64,000 nt of DNA from assembly GCA_030750975.1 (NCBI GenBank), contig JASMHC010000015.1, positions 558,001 to 622,000 on the forward strand, written 5' to 3'. The DNA is from Paracoccaceae bacterium. GTDB lineage: Bacteria > Pseudomonadota > Alphaproteobacteria > Rhodobacterales > Rhodobacteraceae. Shown here in pieces: positions 47,076 to 57,910 of the stretch (position 1 is the first letter of the stretch; the number at the start of each line of letters is the position of its first letter). The notes below the pieces were generated by a model. That model had not been told where the DNA came from and made no database searches. It saw nothing but the letters and a program-made list of their open reading frames with translations. A program made the position numbers and the translations under genes.

Positions 47076-48026
47076 TCACGAGGGCAGCTTTTCGCGCCGC
47101 TCCGGATCGAAAGCCCCGGCGTATTCCGCCTCGGTCATATCAACGGCGGCCTGTCTGCCTCTGGTCAGGATCAGCCAGTGATAGCGGCGCAGGAAGCGGC
47201 GGAAACCGGGATGCTCAAATCGCGGCTGTCCGCTGAGCCGCGATTTCAGATAGCCCCAATACATCAGCAGCCCGCCCAACAGATATGGCGGTTTGAGCAT
47301 GCGGAACACCGCGCTGACGGCCATATACCACCAGCTTGTGCCCATGAAGGCCTGTCCGGCCCCGTGGCGCTGGCGTCCGGTCCAGATGCTTTTCTGGCTT
47401 GATCCCATGGCCCGCAAATGCAGAAAGCGCACGGCGTCGCAATCGTCATAGGCGATCACCTTCCAGCCATTCATGCGGGCCAGGTGGCAGTCGATCCCGT
47501 CCCACATCACGCCTCGGCGGATGCCGCCGATCTGCTCAAAGCAGACGCGGCGGTAAATTTTTGTCATTCCGGCCGAGACATCCCATTGCGCGCCCTCGGG
47601 CACCGGCTGGCCGCCATCGACCGGAACATAGGGCAGACCGCTGGCCGTGCCCATGCGCGGGTCGGCCTGCATCCGGCCAAGAACGGTTTTGAAATAATCC
47701 GCCGGCAGGTCCAGATCGAGGTCGAGCTTTACGATATAGTCGTAGTCTTGCAGATCAATCTCGGCATGACCGGCCCAGAAGGCATCCACCACCCCCGGCC
47801 CGACGGCGCGGTGGCCACGGTTCTGGCGGGTGACGATCTTGATCCACGGATGGTCGGCCTGATAGCGGCGCAGGATGTCCGGTGTCGCGTCCGACGAGCC
47901 GTCATCGACAATCACCCACAGGGTCGGGCGCCAGCTTTGGCTGACCATGCTGTCCAGCGTGATTTGCATGTAATCCGCTTCGTCGCGGCAGGGCGAGACG
48001 ACGACATAGGCAGGGATATCACTCAT
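47076..48026 (-). CDS. Glycosyltransferase family 2
   Basis: A 316-residue GT-A transferase: VIVDDGSSDATPDILRRYQA, the DxD region YIVKLDLDLDLPADYF and a C-terminal half with one or two membrane-associated helices (YLLGGLLMYWGYLKSRL). It probably adds a sugar to a surface glycan. Overlaps the next gene's stop (ATGA), so it is coupled to the GT4 gene. Donor and acceptor unknown. Confidence 0.9.
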   Translation of the reverse strand: MSDIPAYVVVSPCRDEADYMQITLDSMVSQSWRPTLWVIVDDGSSDATPDILRRYQADHPWIKIVTRQNRGHRAVGPGVVDAFWAGHAEIDLQDYDYIVKLDLDLDLPADYFKTVLGRMQADPRMGTASGLPYVPVDGGQPVPEGAQWDVSAGMTKIYRRVCFEQIGGIRRGVMWDGIDCHLARMNGWKVIAYDDCDAVRFLHLRAMGSSQKSIWTGRQRHGAGQAFMGTSWWYMAVSAVFRMLKPPYLLGGLLMYWGYLKSRLSGQPRFEHPGFRRFLRRYHWLILTRGRQAAVDMTEAEYAGAFDPERREKLPS

Positions 48027-49288
48027 GCGGCTGGTCCTTTGGCAAAGGCGGTTTCGATCAGGCGGTCGATGTTTTTCTGCGGATCAAACTCGGCCGTCAG
48101 GCGGGATTGGGCGGCTTGCGCCAGACGCAGGCCGGTTTCGGGGTCTTGCATCAGGGTGCGGATATTGCGGGCAATGTCCCGAGGGCTGTCAGGCTGGCCG
48201 ATCAGCCCGCCGGTGTCAGGTGCGATCAACTCGGTCACACCCGAGACCGAGGTTGAAATCACCGGAATTCCGGTGGCCACGGCCTCCATCAGCACAACGG
48301 GAATACCGTCCACATCGCCGTCCTCGGTCTGGCGGCAGGCCAGAACGAAAGCATCAAGCCCCTGCATCCAGCGGCTGACATCCCCGGGTGGCATCTGGCC
48401 AAGAAAGGTCACATCGGCGCCTCGGGTCCGCAGGGGTTTGGCCAGATCTTCCAGCAGCTCCCGCTGCGGCCCGTCGCCACCGATTTCAACGCTTATCCTT
48501 GCAAGCTCGGCGTCCTCAAGCAGGGCCAGCCCCGCCAATAGCGTGTCCATGCCCTTTTTGCCGACCAGCCGGCCCAACGAGCCGAGCTTCAGGCGCTGGC
48601 CCGTGTGCAATACCGGCGCATGGTGCGGAAATTCCAGTATCGCCCGCACGACCGAAACCTTTTCCGCCCGCACCCCCTGATCCAGCAGGTAGCGGCGGTT
48701 GAAGTCCGAGATCGTCACCATCCGCGTTGCCCTATCGGCCTTTTCACGCAGCATGACACCGCGTTCGTAGATATCGTTGGCGTGGCCGGTGAAGGAAAAC
48801 CCGATACCGGCAAAACCGGCTGCGTACATGGCCACCTGTGTTGGTGAATGGGCGAAATGGGCGTGGATATGCTGAACCCCGCGCTTGCGCAGCACCCTTG
48901 CCAGCGACGCGGCCGCGACGAACTGATACGCCAGTGCCGCCGCGTGGCGGGTGACAAGGCCCGCCCGCAGGAAATCCCCCAGAAAGGTCCATTTGGTCCG
49001 CATGACGTGCCACGGGTGATGGACGAATTCGGAAAAGGACGACAGGACATGTTTCCACATGGGCCTGTCATACAGAATTTCGACGAAATCCAGATCGGGG
49101 GTGCCGACCGCCCCGTCTTCGCCGTTGTAAAGTGCGCATAGACCGATTTGCATGCCGCGCCCCTGAAGGGCCGCAATCTCGCGATAGACAAAGGTTTCCG
49201 AGACAGCCGGATAAGCGGGCACAAGATACAGGATCCGGTCCGGAGATGTTGGTTTTGCCTGTGCCACGCGGGTTTCACCCTTCTTCAT
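48023..49288 (-). CDS. Glycosyltransferase family 4
   Basis: A 421-residue GT-B transferase with ILYLVPAYPAVSETFVYREI at the start (the WcaL/exopolysaccharide type), HAHFAHSPTQVAMYA, GRLVGKKGMDTLLAGLALLE and the C-terminal donor motif RQTEDGDVDGIPVVLMEAVA (E-x7-E). It probably acts in exopolysaccharide or capsule assembly with the coupled GT2. Confidence 0.9.
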   Translation of the reverse strand: MKKGETRVAQAKPTSPDRILYLVPAYPAVSETFVYREIAALQGRGMQIGLCALYNGEDGAVGTPDLDFVEILYDRPMWKHVLSSFSEFVHHPWHVMRTKWTFLGDFLRAGLVTRHAAALAYQFVAAASLARVLRKRGVQHIHAHFAHSPTQVAMYAAGFAGIGFSFTGHANDIYERGVMLREKADRATRMVTISDFNRRYLLDQGVRAEKVSVVRAILEFPHHAPVLHTGQRLKLGSLGRLVGKKGMDTLLAGLALLEDAELARISVEIGGDGPQRELLEDLAKPLRTRGADVTFLGQMPPGDVSRWMQGLDAFVLACRQTEDGDVDGIPVVLMEAVATGIPVISTSVSGVTELIAPDTGGLIGQPDSPRDIARNIRTLMQDPETGLRLAQAAQSRLTAEFDPQKNIDRLIETAFAKGPAA

Positions 49289-49329
49289 TTGGCCTCAGGC
49301 ACGAAACCTAAATCAGAATTGTGATTTTG

Positions 49330-50577
49330 TCATGGCAAGGTTTGGTTTTTCGGAGGGTTGCGAAGCATTTGCGGGCTGGCCTGCCAGGCGGGGCGGCCCA
49401 TGCGGACCAGTTGCGCCATGTCGCCGATCCGCTTTCCGCACTGTTTGAAGAACATGGTGTGGCTTTCGCAGAAATAGTCGTGACCTTCCTCGCCCGATTT
49501 GCTGAGGGCGAACCGGTGTTTCGGACAGCCGCCATTGCAGGCGAACCGGAAAGAACAGGCCTGACATTGGCCGGTCAGCGCCGCCTGTTTGTCGCGCCCG
49601 AATTGCATCTGGCGATCCGACCAGACCATATCGCGCATCGGTGTTTCGGTGATGTTGCCCAGCAGGAAATCATCGTAAACGTAGTGGTCGCAGGAATAAA
49701 GATTGCCGCTATGTTCAAGCGCAAGGCCATTGCCGCAGGTTTCGGCAAAGACGCAAAGCGGTGACGGCTGGCCCATCCACAGCGCCAGCATCGTGTCGAA
49801 ATGCTGGACGAAGATGGTGCCGATATCCTGTTTGAACCACTGCTCGAAAATATCGCAAAGGAACTTGCCATAGGCTTTGGGGCTGACGCTCCAGTCCGTG
49901 ACCTTGTTGCCGGGGTCCATATCGACCTGGGGCGCTCCGGCCAGCCCGCCGCCCGCCGCCGAGTTGCGTTCGGCGATGGGGATAAACTGCATGAAGGTGA
50001 TCCCAAGCCCCTTGAGGAACCTGTAGACCTCTTTGCCCTTGCCGCCATTGGCGCGGTGGACCGTTGTCAGGGCGTTGTAATCAACCGCGTGTTTTTGCAG
50101 CACCTCAAGCCCCGCCATCACCTTGTCAAAGGTGGCCCGCCCCTGCCGGTCCACGCGATAGCGGTTATGCACCCTGTCCGGCCCGTCGATGCTGATGCCG
50201 ACGAGAAATTCGTTTTCCTTGAAAAACCGGCCCCAGTCATCATCCAGCAAGATGCCGTTGGTCTGGAATGCGTTGGCGACACGGACGCCCTGCGGCAGGT
50301 ATTTGTTTTGCAGCGCAACCACGCGGCGGAAGAAATCCACCCCCAGCATGGTCGGTTCGCCGCCTTGCCATGCGAAAGGAACCTCGCGCATGCCGCCCTC
50401 GACCGAGGTTTCAATCGTCTGGCGGATATAGGTTTCCAGCACCTCGTCCGACATGCGGAACTTCTTTTCCTGCGGAAACAGCTTTTCTTTCTCAAGATAA
50501 TAGCAATAGGTGCAATCGATATTGCATCGCGGACCAATCGGCTTGGTCATCACGGAAAAGGGTCGGGGCGCGTTCAT
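49330..50577 (-). CDS. Anaerobic sulfatase-maturating-type radical SAM enzyme
   Basis: A 415-residue radical SAM/SPASM protein of the anSME type. The SAM cluster motif CNIDCTYCYYLEK is near residue 18, followed by VPFAWQGGEPTMLGVDFF and further Cys-rich SPASM motifs (CGNGLALEHSGNLYSCDHYV, CQACSFRFACNGGCPKHRF). Such enzymes convert a Cys or Ser of sulfatases to formylglycine. No sulfatase gene is in the window, so the true substrate is open; it could be a related peptide-modifying maturase. The ATG at 50577 begins MNAPRPFSVMTKPIGPRCN. Confidence 0.85.
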   Translation of the reverse strand: MNAPRPFSVMTKPIGPRCNIDCTYCYYLEKEKLFPQEKKFRMSDEVLETYIRQTIETSVEGGMREVPFAWQGGEPTMLGVDFFRRVVALQNKYLPQGVRVANAFQTNGILLDDDWGRFFKENEFLVGISIDGPDRVHNRYRVDRQGRATFDKVMAGLEVLQKHAVDYNALTTVHRANGGKGKEVYRFLKGLGITFMQFIPIAERNSAAGGGLAGAPQVDMDPGNKVTDWSVSPKAYGKFLCDIFEQWFKQDIGTIFVQHFDTMLALWMGQPSPLCVFAETCGNGLALEHSGNLYSCDHYVYDDFLLGNITETPMRDMVWSDRQMQFGRDKQAALTGQCQACSFRFACNGGCPKHRFALSKSGEEGHDYFCESHTMFFKQCGKRIGDMAQLVRMGRPAWQASPQMLRNPPKNQTLP

Positions 50578-50623
50578 GAAGATGTTGTGCCTGTCCTGAC
50601 CAAGCCTTGCAATGCGTTTTCGA

Positions 50624-51514
50624 TCAGTGCCCTGCCGAAAGGCGGACAACTTCGGCCATGTCTGCCAGATGCGGAGCCAGCGGGCTGGATTTGCGCCAGA
50701 TCATGCCAATCGTGCGGGCAGGGGTGGCCGAGGGGAAGCGGTCGACCGAAACCTCGGCAAAGCGGGTTTCCAAAGGCACGGACATTTCGGGGATCAATGT
50801 CACCCCCAGCCCTGCGCCGACCATTTGCACGAGGGTGGTTAACGAGCTTCCGTCAAACAGCTCTTTCGGCACGGAGGGCTGGATGTTGCACAGCGACAGG
50901 GCCTGATCACGGAAACAGTGGCCTTCCTCAAGCAGCAGCAGGCGCATTTCGCTTAGGCGTTCCGGGTCGGGCACGGGTTTGCCCGCATCGGCGCGCGGGC
51001 GGACAAGAACGAATTCTTCGTCAAACAGGGTCAGTTCGTGCAAGGCCGGGTCCGAGATCGGAAGCGCCAGGATGGCGGTGTCCAGCCGCCCTTCATGTAG
51101 GTCGGATAACAGATTTGCGGTTTGGGTTTCGCGCACATGCAGATCAACGCCCGAGTATCGGTCATTCAGATCGCGGATCAGCTTGGGCAGCAGATAGGGC
51201 GCGATGGTCGGGATCACCCCGATCCGCAGACGACCGGCCAATCTGCCCCGGGCCGATAGCACCATTTCCCCAAGCTCATCGACCGAGCGCAGGATGTCGC
51301 GGACCCTGAGCGAAAACTCTTCGCCAAATCCGGTCAGACGGACCTCGCGGGCGTTGCGTTCGAACAGGGGGCTTCCCAAAGCGTCCTCAAGCTCTTTTAT
51401 CTGCATCGACAGCGCCGGCTGAGAAATCGCGCAATAATCCGCCGCCCGTCCGAAATGGCCGTGCTTGGCCAAAGCCTCGAAATATCTGAGCTGTTTGAGG
51501 GTGAAATTCGCCAT
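50624..51514 (-). CDS. oxyR: OxyR, LysR-type peroxide sensor
   Basis: A LysR-type activator of the peroxide response. The N-terminal helix-turn-helix is FGRAADYCAISQPALSMQIK. The redox pair lies in EEGHCFRDQALSLCN: C200 and C209, one residue off the E. coli C199 and C208. Later LIPEMSVPLETRFAEVSV is typical of the family. The ATG at 51514 is the first ATG; a TTG lies 6 bases upstream. Divergent from katG, its usual target. Confidence 0.93.
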   Translation of the reverse strand: MANFTLKQLRYFEALAKHGHFGRAADYCAISQPALSMQIKELEDALGSPLFERNAREVRLTGFGEEFSLRVRDILRSVDELGEMVLSARGRLAGRLRIGVIPTIAPYLLPKLIRDLNDRYSGVDLHVRETQTANLLSDLHEGRLDTAILALPISDPALHELTLFDEEFVLVRPRADAGKPVPDPERLSEMRLLLLEEGHCFRDQALSLCNIQPSVPKELFDGSSLTTLVQMVGAGLGVTLIPEMSVPLETRFAEVSVDRFPSATPARTIGMIWRKSSPLAPHLADMAEVVRLSAGH

Positions 51515-51523
51515 AAGCAAAAC

Positions 51524-53838
<2,315 letters not shown>

Positions 53839-53862
53839 GCATTTCGAATATCAAACGCGATT

Positions 53863-53894
53863 GGGCATCCCGTCAAACCGGGGTGCCCTTTTTT
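53863..53894 (+). terminator. Intrinsic terminator of katG
   Basis: GGGCATCCCG (53863-53872), loop TCAAAC, CGGGGTGCCC (53879-53888) with one T:G pair, followed by TTTTTT. A textbook intrinsic terminator. Confidence 0.88.
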
Positions 53895-53972
53895 GTTGCC
53901 TTGTTTCGGCAAATAGATATGAGTTATAACTAAAGCGTCCCGCCTATTGGGTGCATGAAGGAGGTCCGCCAC

Positions 53973-55763
53973 TTGCCAGACCCATATATTTCCCATTCGC
54001 CTGACGTGGAAACCCGCGAAGACGGGGTGTTGATCCTTGGTTCGGGCCTGCAAACCGGGCCGGTTGCCGACAAGACCGGAGACTGGCTGCATCACTGGGC
54101 CGTTCAGGCACCGGACCGCGTATTTCTGGCGGAACGCGACGGGGGCGGTTGGCGGGTCGTGACCTATGCGCAGGCGCTTGACAGGGTGCGCCGCATCGCC
54201 GCCGCGCTTCTGTCACGCGGCATGGGGCCGGACACGCCTTTGGTGGTTCTGTCGGGACCGTCGGTCAATCATGGGCTGCTGGCATTGGCGACCCAATATA
54301 TCGGCGTGCCTCTGGTGCCGCTGGCCGAGCAATATGCCCTGATCCCCGAGGCCTATCCTCGGTTGCGCCACGCGGTGGAAAAGACAGCGCCCGGGATGGT
54401 CTATTCCGAGGATGGCAAGGCTTTCGCGGCGGCGTTGGCGCGGACCGAACTGGCGGGTTTGCCGCAAGTGGTGGCCCGTGACGGGCCAGATGGGTCCATT
54501 GCGTTTGACGATTTGCTGGCCGGTGCGCCGGACGCGGCGCTGGATGCGGCTTTCGCGGCGGTGGGCCCGGACAGTCTGGCGAAAATCCTGTTCACCTCGG
54601 GGTCGACATCCCTGCCCAAAGGGGTGCCGCAGACGCAACGCATGATGTGTGTCAACCAGGCGCAGCTTCGGGCCTGCCTGCCGTTTCTCAAGGCGCACCC
54701 GCCGGTATTGCTGGACTGGATGCCATGGAACCATGTGTTTGGCGGCAACTTCGTTTTCAACGCGATACTGGCCAATGGCGGTTCGTATTATCTGGATGAC
54801 GGCAAGCCCATAAAGGGCCGGTTCGGGCGGACGTTAGAGAACCTCGGGATGGTGAATGCAACGCTCAGCCTGAACGTGCCGATCGCCTATGCGATGCTGG
54901 TTGATGCCATGCGCGACGACGCAAAGCTGCGGGCCGGGTTCTTTGACGGGCTTGATATGATCTTCTATGCCGGTGCGTCCTTGCCCGCCGATGTTTGGGC
55001 CGCGCTTGAGGGCATGGCCAATTCCGAGACGGGGCGCGTTCCGATGATGACCTCAAGCTGGGGTTTGACCGAGACCGCACCGATGGCCGTGATGCATTAT
55101 CAGGGCGGGGCCGAAACCGGCCATATCGGTGTGCCGGTGCCGATGGTTGAGGCGAAGCTGATCCCGGAATCGCCCGGACGTTATGAAATCCGTGTACGCG
55201 GTCCGAACGTGATGGACGGGTATTTTGACGACGCGGAAAAAACCAAAGGGGCGTTTGACGATGAGGGGTTTTTCATCACCAATGACGCCGTGCGTTTCGT
55301 GGACGAGGCGGACCCGGCCAAGGGTGTGAAATTCGATGGCCGCATATCCGAGGATTTCAAATTGCAGACCGGCACATGGGTGCAGGCGGGCAATCTGCGG
55401 CTTGAGGCTTTGGCGGCACTGTCGGGTCTGGTGCAGGACGTGGTGATCACAGGGGCCGACCAGCGCGAGATCGGCATCCTGATCTTTCCGCCCGCGACCC
55501 TTGGACTGTCGGGAAAGGATGGCACCATTCGCGACGCGCACTATCTGGCGCAGATCGCCGAGCGTTTATCGGCCCTTGCGGCCAATGCCACCGGATCGGC
55601 ATCGCGGATTGCCCGCGCCTTGGTTCTGGCCGACCCGCCCCATGTGGGGGATGGCGAGATCACGGCCAAGGGCAGCCTGAACAACGCGGTGATTCTGCGC
55701 CGTCGCGCGGGTTTGCTGAAGCGTTTGTACCGCGATGATGACCCGTCGGTTCTGAGGGTCTGA
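53973..55763 (+). CDS. Feruloyl-CoA synthase (probable TTG start)
   Basis: Activates ferulate and related hydroxycinnamates to CoA thioesters. AMP-binding signature ILFTSGSTSLPKGVPQTQ, MTSSWGLTETAPMAVMHYQG, FDGRISEDFKLQTGTWVQ (the feruloyl-CoA synthase group, without the usual C-terminal Lys domain order). An ATG at 53955 exists, but it lies inside the ribosome site; AAGGAGG (53958-53964) is 8 bases before a TTG at 53973, giving LPDPYISHSPD. I therefore use 53973 (596 residues). No hydratase/aldolase or vanillate genes adjoin, so the ferulate role is by family only. Confidence 0.83.
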   Translation: MPDPYISHSPDVETREDGVLILGSGLQTGPVADKTGDWLHHWAVQAPDRVFLAERDGGGWRVVTYAQALDRVRRIAAALLSRGMGPDTPLVVLSGPSVNHGLLALATQYIGVPLVPLAEQYALIPEAYPRLRHAVEKTAPGMVYSEDGKAFAAALARTELAGLPQVVARDGPDGSIAFDDLLAGAPDAALDAAFAAVGPDSLAKILFTSGSTSLPKGVPQTQRMMCVNQAQLRACLPFLKAHPPVLLDWMPWNHVFGGNFVFNAILANGGSYYLDDGKPIKGRFGRTLENLGMVNATLSLNVPIAYAMLVDAMRDDAKLRAGFFDGLDMIFYAGASLPADVWAALEGMANSETGRVPMMTSSWGLTETAPMAVMHYQGGAETGHIGVPVPMVEAKLIPESPGRYEIRVRGPNVMDGYFDDAEKTKGAFDDEGFFITNDAVRFVDEADPAKGVKFDGRISEDFKLQTGTWVQAGNLRLEALAALSGLVQDVVITGADQREIGILIFPPATLGLSGKDGTIRDAHYLAQIAERLSALAANATGSASRIARALVLADPPHVGDGEITAKGSLNNAVILRRRAGLLKRLYRDDDPSVLRV

Positions 55764-55891
55764 CGCGGCACCCAAAGGGATGGGAAAGGTATTGGCGCTT
55801 GCTTGCCGGAAATCGGCCGTGCGAAATGTTTGCTCTCGTATCGCCTGGGTGAAACGGCTAGGGTCGGGCGACCGGAAGTGGTGAGGTTCGA

Positions 55892-56248
55892 GTGAGCAGA
55901 GTTGGAATAACGCGGGTCCTGCGGCTGGCGGCAGATGTGCTGACCGTCCTGACCGCAATTGCGATAGCCTATTTAACCTTGTCGCAATCCGTTGGCGGAA
56001 AACCATTTTTCATCTCGGACAAGGCCGCCCATGCGATTGCCTTTTTTGCTTTGGTCTTTCCGGTGTCGCTGGCGCATCGCTGGGGGTTTTTGTGGATTGT
56101 GCCCTTGGCCATCGGCTTTGGTTGGGCGATCGAGGTGATCCAGCCCTATTTCGGGCGGGGCCGCGAGATCGAGGATTTTTACGCCGATCTGATCGGGATC
56201 GCCTCGGGGGCGACGGCGGGCACATTGATCCGCATGCTGCGCAGATGA
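55892..56248 (+). CDS. VanZ-like membrane protein
   Basis: A 118-residue membrane protein with three or four helices (VLRLAADVLTVLTAIAIAYL, HAIAFFALVFPVSLAHRWGF, WIVPLAIGFGWAIEVIQPY) and the VanZ signature FISDKAAHAIAFF and RGREIEDFYADLIG. The start is a GTG after GAGGTTCGA. Function of VanZ proteins in non-resistant bacteria is unclear. Confidence 0.85.
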   Translation: MSRVGITRVLRLAADVLTVLTAIAIAYLTLSQSVGGKPFFISDKAAHAIAFFALVFPVSLAHRWGFLWIVPLAIGFGWAIEVIQPYFGRGREIEDFYADLIGIASGATAGTLIRMLRR

Positions 56249-56323
56249 GTGTTGGCAAGTCGCGCCGGTGTCTGTATACGGCGATGTTAGCGGTAACATA
56301 AACGGTGATATCCGGAGGCACTC

Positions 56324-57253
56324 ATGATTCTGTGTTGCGGAGAAGCATTGATCGACATGATCCCGAAACCGACTGAGGCGGATCGGGACGGCTATGTGCC
56401 CTATTCGGGGGGGGCCATATTTAACACCTCGATCGGTCTTGGGCGTCTGGGGGTTCAGGCGGGGATGCTTTCAGGCGTGTCAAACGATCTGTTCGGCCAG
56501 CAATTGGTGGCGGCTTTGGCGGCCAGCCATGTGGACAGCACCAACCTGATCCGCAGCGACCGGCCGACGACACTGGCCTTTGTGCAGCTGACCGACGGCC
56601 ATGCGACCTATACGTTTTACGATGAAAACTCGGCAGGGCGGATGATTTTGGCCACGGATCTGCCTGCGCTTAGCGATGATGTAAACGCGCTATATTTCGG
56701 CGGGATCAGTCTTTGCGCCGAACCGGCCGCGTCCACCTATCTGGCCCTGCTCGAGCGCGAGGCCGAGACCCGCGTGATCATGCTTGATCCGAATATCCGG
56801 CCCGGGTTTATCGACGATATCGCCGGATACCGCAGCCGTCTGGACCGGATGCTTGCGCTGTCGGATATCGTGAAAGTGTCGGATGAGGATCTGAACTGGA
56901 TCTATCCCGGGCCGGAAAGCCTTGAGGACAAGCTGGCCAGCTTGCGTACGGCGGGACCATCGGTCGTGATCCTGACCCGAGGCGGTGACGGCGCATCGGC
57001 GTTTCTGGCCAGCGGTGAACAGGTGCATGCGCCGGTCAACAAGGTTGAGGTCGTCGATACGGTGGGTGCGGGCGACACGTTCAACGCGGGCGTGCTGGCG
57101 CGTTTGTCCGAACTGGGTGTGATGACCAAGGACGGGCTGCGCGCGGCCCCGGCCGGGACGATCCGGTCGGCGTTGGAATTTGGCGCGCGGGTTGCTGCGG
57201 TGACTGTTTCGCGGGCCGGTGCGAACCCGCCGTGGCGGCACGAACTGGGTTAG
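56324..57253 (+). CDS. PfkB-family carbohydrate kinase (fructokinase-like)
   Basis: A 309-residue sugar kinase with the start MILCCGEALIDMIP, YSGGAIFNTSIGLGRLGVQA, and the ATP/anion-hole signature VVDTVGAGDTFNAGVL. Members include fructokinases; KDG-kinases are also in the family. No sugar transporter or scr genes adjoin. The ATG follows CCGGAGGCACTC. A hairpin terminator and family A element follow. Confidence 0.9.
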   Translation: MILCCGEALIDMIPKPTEADRDGYVPYSGGAIFNTSIGLGRLGVQAGMLSGVSNDLFGQQLVAALAASHVDSTNLIRSDRPTTLAFVQLTDGHATYTFYDENSAGRMILATDLPALSDDVNALYFGGISLCAEPAASTYLALLEREAETRVIMLDPNIRPGFIDDIAGYRSRLDRMLALSDIVKVSDEDLNWIYPGPESLEDKLASLRTAGPSVVILTRGGDGASAFLASGEQVHAPVNKVEVVDTVGAGDTFNAGVLARLSELGVMTKDGLRAAPAGTIRSALEFGARVAAVTVSRAGANPPWRHELG

Positions 57254-57258
57254 GCTGA

Positions 57259-57326
57259 GGGGGCGCTGCCCCCTTTTGTCCCTGCGGGCCAATTCACCCC
57301 CGAAGTATTGATAAAAAGATGAAAGC
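57259..57326 (+). terminator. Terminator and family A element after the sugar kinase
   Basis: GGGGGC (57259-57264), loop GCT, GCCCCC (57268-57273), then TTTT. The family A core follows: CCCCCGAAGTATTGATAAAA, AGATGAAAGCAG. This copy links the G-rich hairpin to intrinsic termination. Confidence 0.7.
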
Positions 57327-57343
57327 AGATCGGCTTTGGCGGA

Positions 57344-57910
57344 TCAGGGGGCGATCACATGGCAGCCGACCCGCTGCATCTGGCGTTCAAGCAGGGATTT
57401 TTCAGATCGCGCAAGGGTTTGTGCCCGCGGATAGACCGGATCGGCGCGGTCGTCGAGGATCGGTGCTGACCAGCCGTCGGTGGTGTCGAAAAACGCCTGA
57501 ACCCCGTCTTCGCCAAATTCGTTGAGATACCCCTGTACCACGGTGCCGAGATAGCTGAGCAGGATCGGATGTTCCGGGGTCGGTGTGAAATGCTGGCCGT
57601 CGGGGATGGCATAGATCGACACATCATGGGGCAGGTCCAGCGCGTGATCGACATGATGGGTCGCCCCCACGCGGTCATAGGCGTATTCGCGTTCGTCCAG
57701 TGCAACCCAGTCGCCGTTCGGAACCTCGGCCATCAATCCGAAGATGCGGCTGTCGGGGCAGGGAATGGCGGTCAGAAAGGCCACTTGCCGGTGGGTCGTA
57801 TAGCGCCAGGCGCGGCGCCAGCCCGCGGCGCTGGCGCGGTGGGCGTTTTCATAGTGATGGGTCGCGCGGTTGACGAGGCTGCCATAGCCGAAGAAGAACG
57901 GTTTGATCAT
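57344..57910 (-). CDS. Gamma-glutamylcyclotransferase-like protein
   Basis: A 188-residue GGCT-fold protein: substrate loop FFFGYGSLVNRATHHYENAH and the acidic catalytic region ALDEREYAYDRVGATHHV. Members act on glutathione or other gamma-glutamyl compounds. The ATG at 57910 overlaps the stop of the permease gene (ATGA), so it is coupled to the ABC genes; a longer frame is overlap only. Confidence 0.82.
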   Translation of the reverse strand: MIKPFFFGYGSLVNRATHHYENAHRASAAGWRRAWRYTTHRQVAFLTAIPCPDSRIFGLMAEVPNGDWVALDEREYAYDRVGATHHVDHALDLPHDVSIYAIPDGQHFTPTPEHPILLSYLGTVVQGYLNEFGEDGVQAFFDTTDGWSAPILDDRADPVYPRAQTLARSEKSLLERQMQRVGCHVIAP

